Origin: Alphaproteobacteria bacterium
Lineage (GTDB): Bacteria > Pseudomonadota > Alphaproteobacteria > Elsterales > Elsteraceae
Length of the DNA stretch: 64,000 nucleotides
Direction: 5' to 3'
Assembly: GCA_004292755.1 (NCBI GenBank)
Contig: RDXE01000031.1
Location: 27,727-91,726, forward strand
Shown here one piece after another: positions 1 through 8,893 of this stretch. The notes beneath the pieces are model-generated. The model ran no database searches. It saw only the letters and a list, made by a program, of their open reading frames with translations, and was not told where the DNA came from. Position 1 is the stretch's first letter. Every line of letters begins with the position of its first letter. The position numbers were made by a program, and so were the translations under genes.

Positions 1-1
1 G

Positions 2-1156
2 GCCCTCGCCCAGGATGACCGGGTGTTCTACGCCGTGATCGGCCCCGATGGCGCCCTGCTGACGGGAGAGGAGGCGCTGGCCCGCCTGATCGGCCCTGGC
101 CCTAGTGGTGGATTGGAGACGGCAAATCTGGTGCATCGCGGCGTCGCCGTGCGGGCAGTCGCGATCGGGCGCGCCTTGTCGGATGCGCAAATCCAGGGCC
201 AAGCCCAGGTGGTGGTGGCACAAACCACCCTGGCGCGCGAGCGGCTGGCCCAAGATCTGACCGTCAAGGCGGTGGTCATCGTCGCAGCCCTGTCGGCGCT
301 GGCGCTGGCATCGATGGCGCTGGCGGTGCGCTTCGCGCTCAGCCCCTTGAAGCGGCTGGAGGCGGTTCTGCGCGAGCGCGGACCAACCGCGCTCCATCCG
401 ATCACGCTCGCCACGCCGAAGGAAATTACCCCCCTTGTTGGCGCGCTGAACCAGTTCACTGGGCGGCTGGCGGAGCATCTGTCGGCAACCCATCGCTTCA
501 TCGCCGATGCCGCCCACCAACTGCGCACGCCGATTGCCGCCCTGGCCGGGCAGGTCGACCTGCTGGCCCATGACGGGGACGAGGGCCGCCGCCGCCACCA
601 TTTGCAGCGCATTGAGGAGAGAACCGCCCAACTCTCGCGCCTAACCACCCAGTTGTTGAACCACGCGATGGTGATCCATCGCGCGGGCACCGCCACGCTT
701 GACCGGCTGGACATTACTGACTTGGCGGGGCGGGTGCTGGCCTCTGCCATCCCGTTGTCCGATGATCGGGACATTGAAATCGCCTTCCACCCACCTGCCC
801 AACCAGCGTTGGTGGCTGGCGATGCCGTCAGCCTGGGGGAGGCGCTGGGCAACCTGATCCACAACGCCCTCAAGCACGGCGTGGAACGCCGCTTGAGCGT
901 TGCTGTTCTGGTGGACCCCGCCAGCGTCACAATACAAGTGATTGATGACGGCCCCGGTATCCCCGTGGACCAGTTCGAAGCACTGCTGGAACCCTTCCGC
1001 AGCCGTGGCGGTGGCTTCGGCCTTGGCCTCGCCATCGCCAATGAAGTGGCGGAAAGCCATGGTGGAAGCCTGTCTGTGGCACAGGTGGAGAGCGGGTTCG
1101 CCGTGCAACTGCGGCTGCCCCACGCCCCAACCCGCGGGCAGGAGGCAGTGCCGTGA
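2..1156 (+). CDS. Two-component sensor histidine kinase, 5'-truncated by window edge
   Basis: The reading frame is open to the first base, so the true start lies upstream. The visible N-terminus (DDRVFYAVIGPDG) resembles the 2CSK_N sensor domain of TctE/QseC-like kinases. A membrane segment follows (about codons 89-111), then a HisKA box HQLRTPIAAL whose phospho-accepting His codon is at 515-517. The HATPase domain shows an N-box (NLIHNALKH), a G1 box (DDGPGIP) and a G2 box (GFGLGLAIA). It should autophosphorylate and pass phosphate to a response regulator, probably encoded upstream outside the window. The next gene starts inside its stop codon (GTGA overlap), so kinase and binding protein are translationally coupled. 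The family call is firm; the signal sensed is unknown. Confidence 0.9.
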   Translation, partial: ALAQDDRVFYAVIGPDGALLTGEEALARLIGPGPSGGLETANLVHRGVAVRAVAIGRALSDAQIQGQAQVVVAQTTLARERLAQDLTVKAVVIVAALSALALASMALAVRFALSPLKRLEAVLRERGPTALHPITLATPKEITPLVGALNQFTGRLAEHLSATHRFIADAAHQLRTPIAALAGQVDLLAHDGDEGRRRHHLQRIEERTAQLSRLTTQLLNHAMVIHRAGTATLDRLDITDLAGRVLASAIPLSDDRDIEIAFHPPAQPALVAGDAVSLGEALGNLIHNALKHGVERRLSVAVLVDPASVTIQVIDDGPGIPVDQFEALLEPFRSRGGGFGLGLAIANEVAESHGGSLSVAQVESGFAVQLRLPHAPTRGQEAVP

Positions 1157-2241
1157 TCGCTTGGGTGCGCACCCTGGCAGCTCTGCTCGCCGTTGCCTGG
1201 GCTGTGCCAGCGCTCGCCCAACCCGTAGCGCCGACGGTCCACCTTTTCCCCGCCAGCGACGGGACGCAGGCGCCAGCCCTTGCCATCCATGCTGCGACCG
1301 ACCTGGTGGCGATGGCACCGCTGATCCGGGACTTTCAGCAGCGCTACCCCGATATCCCGGTCCGATTTGAGGAGTATGTCACCACCCACTTGTTCCAGCG
1401 CGCCACAGCTGACTGTGCTGCTGGCCGGGGGGAGATGGATTTGATCCTGTCCTCCTCGGCCGACCAAGTGGTGGCACTGGTCAATGATGGCTGCGCCCAG
1501 CAACACCGCTCCCTTGAGACCACGCGCCTACCCGCCTGGGCGCGCTGGCGCGATGAAGTGTTCGGCTTCACGTTCGAACCTGCGGCGATTGTGGTGCATC
1601 GCGATCTGGTGCCGGTGACCGAGGTTCCGGAAACCCGGCTCGACTTAATCGCCCTGCTGCGCGCCCGGCCGGAGCGCTATCGCGGTCGCATCGGCACCTA
1701 TGACATTGAACTGTCCGGCATTGGGTTTTTGTTCGCAGCGACCGATGCCAGACAGTCCAGCCTGTTTGGCCAGTTGATCGAAGCGTTTGGCCGCACCGGT
1801 CTGGTGACCCGCTGCTGTTCGGCCGACCTGTTGGACGACATTGCAGCCGGTCGCTTGCTGATCGGCTACAACATCCTGGCCTCCTACGCCTATGGCGCGC
1901 GCGAACGCGGGGCACCGATTGAGATTGTGTTGCCCCACGACGGCACCATCGTGCTGTCCCGCGCCGCCATGATCCCCACCCACGCGCCCAACCCAGCCCT
2001 GGCCCGGTTGTTCCTAGACCACCTGCTGTCCGAGCGCGGACAAGCCATCGCCCGCACCCAATCCTTCTTCTTCGGCATGGATGGCAGCGTCCCCCTGGAC
2101 GTGATCGCCCCCGGCGGCATGGCGGCCGCAGGCCTGTTGCGCCCCATCACCATCGGCCCCGCCCTCCTCGCCGAACAAGACCGCGCCCGCCGCCAACGCT
2201 TCCTCACGACTTGGCGACGCGCGGCGAGACCGGTGCCGTAA
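1153..2241 (+). CDS. Periplasmic substrate-binding protein coupled to the sensor kinase
   Basis: This is a 362-residue protein with a Sec signal peptide (charged start, hydrophobic stretch, cleavage likely after VPALA). The rest has the layout of a class II, FbpA/PotD-like periplasmic binding protein: an HAATDLVAMAPLIRDFQQRYP strand-helix near the N-terminus and later a GYNILASYA segment typical of the hinge. The GTG start overlaps the kinase stop by four bases, and no permease or ATPase follows. That arrangement recalls PgtC, a binding protein that acts with the PgtB kinase in phosphoglycerate sensing, so a role as ligand-presenting co-sensor is likelier than transport. The ligand is unknown. 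The next 600 bases carry no gene. Confidence 0.8.
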   Translation: MIAWVRTLAALLAVAWAVPALAQPVAPTVHLFPASDGTQAPALAIHAATDLVAMAPLIRDFQQRYPDIPVRFEEYVTTHLFQRATADCAAGRGEMDLILSSSADQVVALVNDGCAQQHRSLETTRLPAWARWRDEVFGFTFEPAAIVVHRDLVPVTEVPETRLDLIALLRARPERYRGRIGTYDIELSGIGFLFAATDARQSSLFGQLIEAFGRTGLVTRCCSADLLDDIAAGRLLIGYNILASYAYGARERGAPIEIVLPHDGTIVLSRAAMIPTHAPNPALARLFLDHLLSERGQAIARTQSFFFGMDGSVPLDVIAPGGMAAAGLLRPITIGPALLAEQDRARRQRFLTTWRRAARPVP

Positions 2242-2847
2242 AGCAAATCGCTGTCAGGTCCGATCATCTGACTTGTGACGATGCTCTTAAACCAAGGAGT
2301 TTGGGTGGTTTGGCGGAGCGTATGCAATGTCAAACCACCCTAGTGGATCAAACCAACTGGTTCGAACGGTTCGTTTTGATCGAAAAGACATTGTGCTTGC
2401 GGGCTGATTGACGCAACGCATAGTCGCGGGGAGCGCAACGCACCAACCCGCGTCTACCCGACATGAGGGAAACTCGCCCCTGTGCGCCAGAAGCACGAAA
2501 GGCGCGCTTGCGACCGTCGGACGAAAACTTGTCCATCGCTTTGCTCAGGGTGGCTCCATCTTCTCAGCAGTGCGAGCCTTCGCCTGACTTGGGACCGTTG
2601 CTCCTGCGATGCCGACCGGGAGGGGGGTGTCCAACCCATGGGTTCACTCTGGGGCCCCTTAGTTGGTGCTTTGGTGTATTCTGCTGCTTTTTGCGTAATC
2701 CTCTAAATATTAGAACCTTTAACGCGTTTTTCTGCTCTTGCTATATCTCTTTTTTGTATCTATCTGTCAGCGACGGGGCTACCAGTGCTACCCTACGCTC
2801 TTAAAAAGCTTTTTCCTTCTAACTCTCCCTTTCCAGAGGATACTACC
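2242..2847. other. Gene-poor intergenic region with inverted repeats
   Basis: This stretch of about 600 bases has no ORF that looks coding. It holds a perfect 10-base inverted repeat (GGGTGGTTTG at 2303-2312 with CAAACCACCC at 2331-2340), a second weaker inverted repeat (2346-2352 with 2375-2381), and a 12-base palindrome AACCCATGGGTT at 2633-2644. From about 2690 onward base composition turns clearly AT-rich, which marks the left side of the island containing the asparagine-synthetase relic and the DMT transporter. The first hairpin could terminate transcription from the upstream operon, but no clear T-tract follows it. Confidence 0.5.
2303..2340. repeat. 10-base perfect inverted repeat
   Basis: GGGTGGTTTG and CAAACCACCC form perfect 10-base arms separated by 18 bases, 62 bases after the binding-protein stop. 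It may fold as a terminator-like hairpin or be a remnant of a mobile-element end. There is no T-run after it, so a factor-independent terminator is not well supported. Confidence 0.55.
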
Positions 2848-3069
2848 ATGTGTCGCATTTTTGGATATTTGTTGGACCAAGGGGGCGGTTACCCGCCCCG
2901 TATCGCTGCAGTTCCAAGGATGCAGATACATGGTAGACCAGACTCTCAGCGCTTCGTGGCCTCCCATGGTTACTGAATAGGTGCAAACCGACTCTCTATC
3001 GTCGATCCAAAAGGGGAAGATCAACGGACGCCGGCGCATGAAACAATTGAGCCCTATCGCAGCGCTTGA
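2848..3069 (+). pseudogene. Relic of asparagine synthetase (GATase N-terminal domain) with in-frame TGA
   Basis: An ATG with a good ribosome site (AGAGGA at 2835-2840) opens a frame starting MCRIFGYLLDQ, with Cys2 as in the Ntn-type glutaminase nucleophile of AsnB. MQIHGRPDSQRF follows, matching the family RGPD-type motif (here GRPD). The frame meets TGA at 2974-2976. In the same frame downstream, IGANRLSIVDPKG matches the conserved AsnB segment around RLSIVD. The frame then ends at 3067-3069, and the rest of the glutaminase and the whole synthetase domain are missing. This is a broken, truncated gene in AT-rich DNA just upstream of a transporter; the 42-residue piece before the stop is unlikely to be active. 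Confidence 0.75.
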
Positions 3070-3192
3070 TCGATTGAAAATCTTCTTCTTTCACGAAGAC
3101 TATTGGTCAATTCGTAAATTGGAGGCGACTATGCGATGTATATAAGACATCTCAGAAATGGCGCCCGCCTTCCATTATGACTGGAGATCATT

Positions 3193-4125
3193 ATGTTAAA
3201 GAGATCCTTGATCGGACCTGTTTTTGTACTCTTAGCCGCAATACTATGGGGCTTCTCTGCATTTACGAAGAAGTGGTTACTCGCATATATTGATCCACTT
3301 ACCCTCATGGTATTGAATTCAATTGCTACCGCTCTGACGCTAGTCTTTGTCTGGACCCGACCAGTTGCTGCGCTGAGTTCCTTCAAACGGTTCGCATGGT
3401 TTTTTCTTGGACTCGCATTCTTTGGAACCACGATTGGCACGACCCTCCTCTACGCTGCGATTGACAATCTTGATCTCGCAGTTGCAAGTATAGTTGGTAA
3501 GATACAGCCGGTGTTTGTGATAATACTGGCTGCGATGTTCCTACGAGAAAGGATTTTTCTGTCAGATTGCCTGTTGTCGCTAGCTGCAATCATCGGTGCA
3601 ATACTAGTGACAATAAGATCACCTGCTGATCTGCTAACAATCTCTCATGTTACTGTGATTGGTTTATCCGCTGCCGTTGGCAGTTCAATTGGCTGGTCAA
3701 TCAGTGGCGTAATTGGCCGACATCTCTCCAGCCACGAGCAGTCTCCCACTCCGTCTGAAATCACGTTTTTTCGCTACCTCTTGGGCGCCATAATCGTTAC
3801 GCCGCTTGTCGACTTCCCCGCGTTACAGAACGTCGACCAACGGTGGGAATATGATTGGCCCTTCGGCGCAGCAGTCGTTGTATTGGCATTTCTTACTACA
3901 ACACTCCCAGCATGGTTCTACTATAAGGGGCTGAAGACCGTATCCGCCGGATACGCGTCTGTGATTGAGCTATTTTCGCCCCTCACCGCGATTCTCCTTG
4001 GCGTTGTATTCCTTGGAGAGAGACTCAGCATCTGGCAGTGGACGGGCGGCCTCATCGTCCTGGCCTCCATCACCGTCATGGAAGTCATGAGAACGAGACG
4101 GAAGCGTGTCAATCTGTCAACCTGA
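3193..4125 (+). CDS. EamA/DMT-family transporter (10 TM), horizontally acquired
   Basis: This 310-residue integral membrane protein has about ten hydrophobic helices in two EamA repeats. The first repeat begins GPVFVLLAAILWGFSAFTKK and the second centres on GSSIGWSISGVIGRHL. The C-terminus, with SPLTAILLGVVFLGERL, is the canonical end of the fold. GGAG at 3183-3186 supports the ATG at 3193. Members export amino acids, nucleosides or other small metabolites; the substrate here cannot be read from sequence. Codon use is much more AT-rich than the flanking genes, and it directly follows an asparagine-synthetase relic, so both probably arrived together. Confidence 0.85.
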   Translation: MLKRSLIGPVFVLLAAILWGFSAFTKKWLLAYIDPLTLMVLNSIATALTLVFVWTRPVAALSSFKRFAWFFLGLAFFGTTIGTTLLYAAIDNLDLAVASIVGKIQPVFVIILAAMFLRERIFLSDCLLSLAAIIGAILVTIRSPADLLTISHVTVIGLSAAVGSSIGWSISGVIGRHLSSHEQSPTPSEITFFRYLLGAIIVTPLVDFPALQNVDQRWEYDWPFGAAVVVLAFLTTTLPAWFYYKGLKTVSAGYASVIELFSPLTAILLGVVFLGERLSIWQWTGGLIVLASITVMEVMRTRRKRVNLST

Positions 4126-4239
4126 TCCCAGTAATCTCTAACGGATCATGTCAAGTGAGAGGCCGCACCTGCGAGTCAATACGTCTGCGATCCGCGACCG
4201 TGTTCCCAGAATGCCCTCTAAATCGCGCCGGGTCAGGCC

Positions 4240-4872
4240 CTACCCCCGCGTCGCTTCCATCACCAGGGTTTCGAAGCGGTTGGCGGCGTCGTCGCCAATA
4301 ACCCGACCGTGGTGTTCCAAGTCGCGGAACCAGGGGTCGCTGCTGTGAGAGACAGACTGGCGAACCGGGTTGACGAAGCCACGATCAATCAGCACCGCGG
4401 CCAGCAGGCTTTCATCAAACAGGCAGCGGTGACCGTGGCCGTAGATCAACAGGTTGGCGGCAATCCCGGGGTGAACCGCGGCCCCAGTCACGCCCGCGGC
4501 CCGGCAACTGACGGCGACATAGTGGGCGGCCTCAGCATCCAACGGCGGGGTCACCAGACGGGTGATCTGGCGCAGGTCGGGGGTGGCGATGCGCACCCGG
4601 CCACCGGGGGCGAGGCAGCGGCGGAGCTCCCCCAGCAGGGCGACGGCAGAGGGAAGGTCCAGATGCTCAATCATGTGCTCGCTGAACACGCGGGCCAGCG
4701 CGCCGTCGGGCAGCGGCAGCGGGCGGGTCGCATCCATTGCCACCACGCTGGCGTGGGCGGGAGCGATGTCAGCGTTCAGCCATCCCTCCAACAGCACAGG
4801 ACCACAGCCAAGGTGCAGGCGCGGCACCTCGGCTGTGGAGAGATAGTGCTGGATCGCGGCGTGGCCGGTCAT
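4240..4872 (-). CDS. Class I SAM-dependent methyltransferase
   Basis: This 210-residue protein has a motif I of LHLGCGPVLLEGWLNADI (SAM-binding glycine loop and acidic strand end), then FSEHMIEHLDLPSA and LAPGGRVRIATPDL, the usual post-motif strands of methyltransferase-11-type enzymes. Similar proteins are often linked to polysaccharide or glycosyltransferase loci. The neighbour upstream in the same direction is the FtsX-like permease, 24 bases away, so they may be co-transcribed. The methyl acceptor is unknown. The gene ends 114 bases from the island transporter, in a tail-to-tail arrangement. Confidence 0.8.
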   Translation of the reverse strand: MTGHAAIQHYLSTAEVPRLHLGCGPVLLEGWLNADIAPAHASVVAMDATRPLPLPDGALARVFSEHMIEHLDLPSAVALLGELRRCLAPGGRVRIATPDLRQITRLVTPPLDAEAAHYVAVSCRAAGVTGAAVHPGIAANLLIYGHGHRCLFDESLLAAVLIDRGFVNPVRQSVSHSSDPWFRDLEHHGRVIGDDAANRFETLVMEATRG

Positions 4873-4896
4873 GGCGATTGAGTCATGGCGTTTGGG

Positions 4897-7419
4897 TCAT
4901 GCCGTGCGCAGAACCGGGGCTGCCTTCTGCCCCAGGGCCCGCCAGGTGCCAATCATGCCCAGAAGGATGGTCAAGGCCGCGCACGCAGCCGCGGTGACGG
5001 CAATGGTCCAGGGCAGCAGCACAAACTCCGCCCGCATCACGGTGGTCACCACCAACCAGCCGCCGATGCCACCCAGCACCGAGGCGATCACCGCCGTCAT
5101 CAAGCCCAGCAGACCGTATTCGATCAGATAGGCCGTGAGGACATCGCCGCGCGTCGCCCCCAACACCTTCAGCACCACGGCGTCGCGCACCCGTCGGCGA
5201 TGGCCGGCCACCAGGGCGCCGATCAGCACCAGTGTGCCCGCCAGCAGCGTGATCGCCGCGACGGCGCGCCCTGCGGCTGCGATGCCACCGATCACGCCCG
5301 CCACCGTGTCCAACGCATCCTTCACCCGGATCGCCGAGACATTCTGGAACGCATCGGTGACACGGCGCAGCAGGGCTTGCTCGGCTGCGTCATCGGCGGC
5401 GTAGGCGACCGCCAGATGGGTGTGGGGTGCGGCCTCCAACAGGCCCGGCGCGAAGATGATGGTGAAGTTGATGCCTAGGGTGGTGAAGTCAATTTCCCGC
5501 AGGCTGCCGATGCGCGCGGTCACATCCCGGCCCAGCACGTTGATGGTGAGCGTGTCGCCTACGCCAATCCCCATGCCACGGGCAATCCGCGCATCGAACG
5601 AGATCAGCGGCGGGCCGGAATAGTCAGCAGGCCACCACTCGCCCGCAACCACGCGCGCGTCCGGTGGCATGGCTGCGGCGTAGGTGAGGCCGCGGTCATT
5701 GTCCACGGCCCAGGCCACTTCCGGTGCAATGCTCGCCTGGGCCACCGGCACGCCATTGATGCGAATGATGCGCCCGCGCAGGCTGGGCACCCGCTCCAGC
5801 CGGGTCACCCCTGGTGTTTCGCGCACCACTCGGTCAAACGCCGCCACCTGATCGGACTGCAAGTCGATGAAGAAGAAGGACGGGGCGACACCGGGCAAAC
5901 GCTCGGTAATCTGACGGTTCAGATTGCCCTCAATCAGCGCCACCGTCACCAGTACGGTCAAGCCCAGGCCCAGGGACAACACCACATGCGGGGTGGCAGC
6001 GCCCGGCCGGTGCAGATTGGCGAGCGCCAGCCGCAACCGCGGATCAGACGGGCGCGGCAAACGCCGGGCCAGAGCCATGATCGCCAAGGCCGCAGCGCGG
6101 AACAGCGCGAAAGCCGCCAGTGCCGCCACGACAAAGCCTGCTGCCAAGCGCTGCGCGGGAGGTGGCTGCACAACAACGGCCAGGATCGCCAGGGCAGCAA
6201 CCGCCGCCACTGTGCCCGCCACATAGGGCCAGCGCGGCCAACGACCCGCCGGGGCGACAACATCCCGAAACAGGCTGGCAGCAGCCACATCGCGCGCCCG
6301 ACCCAACGGCCAGACCGAGAACGCAATCGCCGTCAGCACACCAAACAGCCCCGCCAGCAACAGCGGCAAGGGGTAGACCCCCAACGCCAAGGGCACGGGC
6401 AGCAGATCAGCCGCCAGATGTGCCAGGGCAAACGGCGCCAAGCTGCCAAGCATCAGGCCAGCTGCAATCCCCACCAGCGACAACAGCAGCACCAGCACGA
6501 AGTAGGTGGTGAACACCAGCCCACCGGGTGCGCCCATGCCCTTCAAGGTGGCAATGGTCGCCGTCTTTCCGTCCAGATAGCCGCGCACAGCGTTGCCCAC
6601 GCCGACGCCGCCCACCAGCAAGGTGGTCAGGCCAACCAGGATCAAGAACAAGCCGATTTGCGTGATGAACCGCTCCGCACCCGGTGCGGATTGGCGCAAG
6701 TCGCGAATGCGCCAGGGCGCCTCAGGCCAATCACGCCGCAATTGCTGGGCGTAGCTGATCGAGTCTGCTCCCTCCGGTAGGCGCAGCTTGTAGTGGTACT
6801 CCACCAGCGAGCCCGGCAGGATCAGGCCGGTTTGGGGCAGTGCCGCACTCTGAATCAGCAGCCGCGGGCCGAAATCCATCGCGCTGACGCCGCGATCAGG
6901 CTCCCGCAAGACGATGCCGCGCACGGCAAAGTCAGCATCGCCCACCCGCACCCGGTCCCCTACGCCAATGTTGAGGCGAACCGCCAGGGCCCGCTCGATC
7001 ACCGCCCCGAACACACCAGCCTCTGGAGCAAGCAACCGCTGAAGATCGCCCCCGCCGTCAATCTCCACCTGACCGAACAGCGGGTAGGCCTGATCCACCG
7101 CCTTCAACTCCACCAGGACCCGGCGGTCCCCGGCGCGGGCCATGGCTCGCAATTCCGAGGAGGCAGCAATCGCCACCGTGTCGCGAGCCAGGTAGGCCAT
7201 CTGCTGCGCCGTCGCCGGCTGGTGCATGATCCGCAACGCGATGTCACCGCCCAAGATGGAGCGGGCATCGCGCTCCAATCCCGCGCGCACCGACTGGGCC
7301 ACCGAGCCGACAGCCGCGATGGCGCCGACGCCAATCGCAAGGCACGCGAGAAAAACGCGGAACCCTCGGATGCCGCCGCGCAGCTCCCGTCGAGCTAAGG
7401 TGATAGCCAGTGCCAGCAT
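4897..7419 (-). CDS. FtsX-like ABC transporter permease (YbbP type)
   Basis: This is an 840-residue inner-membrane permease. It has one N-terminal helix (RVFLACLAIGVGAIAAVGS), a periplasmic region, then a bundle of FtsX-type helices (FLILVGLTTLLVGGVGVGNAV), further helices, a second periplasmic domain and a C-terminal FtsX set ending near the stop. This ten-helix, two-FtsX plan matches E. coli YbbP. The ATPase gene lies 3 bases upstream on the same strand and a TesA-like esterase is divergent, the same trio as tesA-ybbA-ybbP. Such complexes are thought to move or release lipophilic compounds rather than import solutes. Family assignment is strong; substrate unknown. Confidence 0.87.
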   Translation of the reverse strand: MLALAITLARRELRGGIRGFRVFLACLAIGVGAIAAVGSVAQSVRAGLERDARSILGGDIALRIMHQPATAQQMAYLARDTVAIAASSELRAMARAGDRRVLVELKAVDQAYPLFGQVEIDGGGDLQRLLAPEAGVFGAVIERALAVRLNIGVGDRVRVGDADFAVRGIVLREPDRGVSAMDFGPRLLIQSAALPQTGLILPGSLVEYHYKLRLPEGADSISYAQQLRRDWPEAPWRIRDLRQSAPGAERFITQIGLFLILVGLTTLLVGGVGVGNAVRGYLDGKTATIATLKGMGAPGGLVFTTYFVLVLLLSLVGIAAGLMLGSLAPFALAHLAADLLPVPLALGVYPLPLLLAGLFGVLTAIAFSVWPLGRARDVAAASLFRDVVAPAGRWPRWPYVAGTVAAVAALAILAVVVQPPPAQRLAAGFVVAALAAFALFRAAALAIMALARRLPRPSDPRLRLALANLHRPGAATPHVVLSLGLGLTVLVTVALIEGNLNRQITERLPGVAPSFFFIDLQSDQVAAFDRVVRETPGVTRLERVPSLRGRIIRINGVPVAQASIAPEVAWAVDNDRGLTYAAAMPPDARVVAGEWWPADYSGPPLISFDARIARGMGIGVGDTLTINVLGRDVTARIGSLREIDFTTLGINFTIIFAPGLLEAAPHTHLAVAYAADDAAEQALLRRVTDAFQNVSAIRVKDALDTVAGVIGGIAAAGRAVAAITLLAGTLVLIGALVAGHRRRVRDAVVLKVLGATRGDVLTAYLIEYGLLGLMTAVIASVLGGIGGWLVVTTVMRAEFVLLPWTIAVTAAACAALTILLGMIGTWRALGQKAAPVLRTA

Positions 7420-7422
7420 CGC

Positions 7423-8109
7423 TTAAGCCGCCGCAGCCACGCCGCGCTCATCGGCGGCGATCAATCCATCGGCAATTCGGACCACGCGACCGCACTGGCG
7501 GGCAAGGTCCAGATCATGGGTGATCAGCAACAGCGTGGTGCCGTGCTGGCGCGACAGCCCAAACATCAAATCGATGATTTGCCGCCCGGTGCCGCCATCC
7601 AGATTGCCCGTTGGCTCATCAGCCAGCAGCAGCTTTGGCTGGCCGACAAAGGCGCGGGCCAGAGCCGTGCGCTGCTGTTCACCACCCGATAACTGGTCCG
7701 GATAGTGGTCCAGACGATGGCCAAGGCCGACGGCTGCCAGTTGCGTGGCCGCCCGGTCAAAGGCGTCCTTGGCACCAGCCAGTTCCAATGGCACTGCCAC
7801 ATTCTCCAGTGCAGTCATGGTCGGGATCAGCCGGAAGGACTGGAAGACAATCCCCACCTGCGCGCGCCGCCACAGCGCCAGTTGATCTTCCGACAAGCGG
7901 GTGAGATCAGCACCGGCGACCTGGACGCGACCGGAGGTTGCTTGTTCCAACCCCCCGATCACCATCATCAGGCTGGATTTGCCAGCCCCAGACGGGCCGA
8001 CCAGGCCAACCGTCTCGCCTGCCGCGACAGCAAGGCTCACGCCGCGCAGGATGTTGACCTCACCGGCAGCACTCGCCAGTTTCAGATGGACGTCTTGAAG
8101 CTCGATCAT
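7423..8109 (-). CDS. ABC transporter ATP-binding protein (YbbA/LolD type)
   Basis: This is a 228-residue ATPase. The chosen ATG at 8109 (MIELQDVHLKL) is where homology begins; a longer frame to 8187 would invade the divergent promoter. It has Walker A GPSGAGKSS (about 38-46), Q-loop VFQSFRLIP, signature LSGGEQQR, Walker B LLLADEPTGNLD and switch His in LLITHD. This is the MacB/LolD subfamily that pairs with FtsX-type permeases, here the gene 3 bases downstream. It supplies ATP-driven motion to the permease at the inner membrane. Confidence 0.9.
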   Translation of the reverse strand: MIELQDVHLKLASAAGEVNILRGVSLAVAAGETVGLVGPSGAGKSSLMMVIGGLEQATSGRVQVAGADLTRLSEDQLALWRRAQVGIVFQSFRLIPTMTALENVAVPLELAGAKDAFDRAATQLAAVGLGHRLDHYPDQLSGGEQQRTALARAFVGQPKLLLADEPTGNLDGGTGRQIIDLMFGLSRQHGTTLLLITHDLDLARQCGRVVRIADGLIAADERGVAAAA

Positions 8110-8215
8110 GGGCGAGGCGCTCAGCAGCAAGGGGATGGGAACGGTGTTCAACGACCTGAAGGTTCTACGGCTCAACCAGACCGGCATATCCCTGACGCGC
8201 GACTGCGGTCTTGGT

Positions 8216-8890
8216 GTGGCTTCATTGCTTCAGGCATATGGCGCGCGCGCTCGCCGCTTCAACCGCGTCTGGCTCGCAACACTGCTGGTGGTGGTCAGCG
8301 CAGCCGTGCTAGCCCCCCTGCCAGCCAGCGCACAGCAGCGCTTGTTGATGCTGGGCGACAGCTTGACCGCGGGCTATGGCTTGGGCGCCCAGGATGCCTT
8401 GCCCGTCAAACTTCAGGCCGCGCTAACCCGGTTGGGGCACCGGGTTGAGGTGCTGAATGCCGGGGTCTCGGGCGATACCACCCAGGGCGGTGCTGCGCGG
8501 GTTGGCTGGGCGCTGGCAGATCGGCCAACCCATGCGGTTGTGGCACTCGGCGGCAATGATGGCCTGCGCGGGCTGGAACCTCGGGTGACCCGGGCCAATC
8601 TTGACCGCATTCTTCAGCAATTGCGCACCGCCGGGGTACCCGTGCTGCTAGCGGGCATGGTCGCCCCCCCTAACCTTGGCCGCGAGTATGGGGAGGAGTT
8701 CAACCGCCTGTTCCCGGAGTTGGCGGCCCAGCATCAGGTGGCCCTCTACCCCTTCATCCTCGACGGTGTCGCGGCTGACCCTGCCTTGAACCAAGCCGAT
8801 GGCATCCACCCCAATGCCCGCGGGGTGGAGGTGATGGTCCAGCGCATGCTGCCCCAGGTGTTGACGCTGCTTGGCCTGCAAGGCAGTTGA
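8216..8890 (+). CDS. Arylesterase / lysophospholipase-type GDSL hydrolase (TesA-like)
   Basis: This SGNH hydrolase has block I LMLGDSLTAGYGL (nucleophile Ser about 49), block II Gly in NAGVSGDTTQGG, block III Asn in LGGNDGLRG, and block V DGIHPNARG with catalytic Asp and His. A signal peptide (VWLATLLVVVSAAVLAPLPASA) predicts periplasmic location. The GTG at 8216 is preferred because it puts about 17 basic residues before the hydrophobic core and leaves room for a divergent promoter; a start at 8108 would overlap the ATPase start. It should cleave thioesters or lysophospholipid esters. Linkage to YbbA/YbbP homologues is conserved with E. coli. Confidence 0.85.
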   Translation: MASLLQAYGARARRFNRVWLATLLVVVSAAVLAPLPASAQQRLLMLGDSLTAGYGLGAQDALPVKLQAALTRLGHRVEVLNAGVSGDTTQGGAARVGWALADRPTHAVVALGGNDGLRGLEPRVTRANLDRILQQLRTAGVPVLLAGMVAPPNLGREYGEEFNRLFPELAAQHQVALYPFILDGVAADPALNQADGIHPNARGVEVMVQRMLPQVLTLLGLQGS

Positions 8891-8893
8891 GCC

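Noticed and set aside
28..1506. 492-codon minus-strand open frame
   Set aside because: Antisense to the kinase and binding protein; no domain, and both plus-strand genes have clear family signatures.
2974..2976. In-frame TGA as selenocysteine in the AsnB relic
   Set aside because: No SECIS-like hairpin was recognised after it, the family has no Sec at this place, and the gene is truncated soon after.
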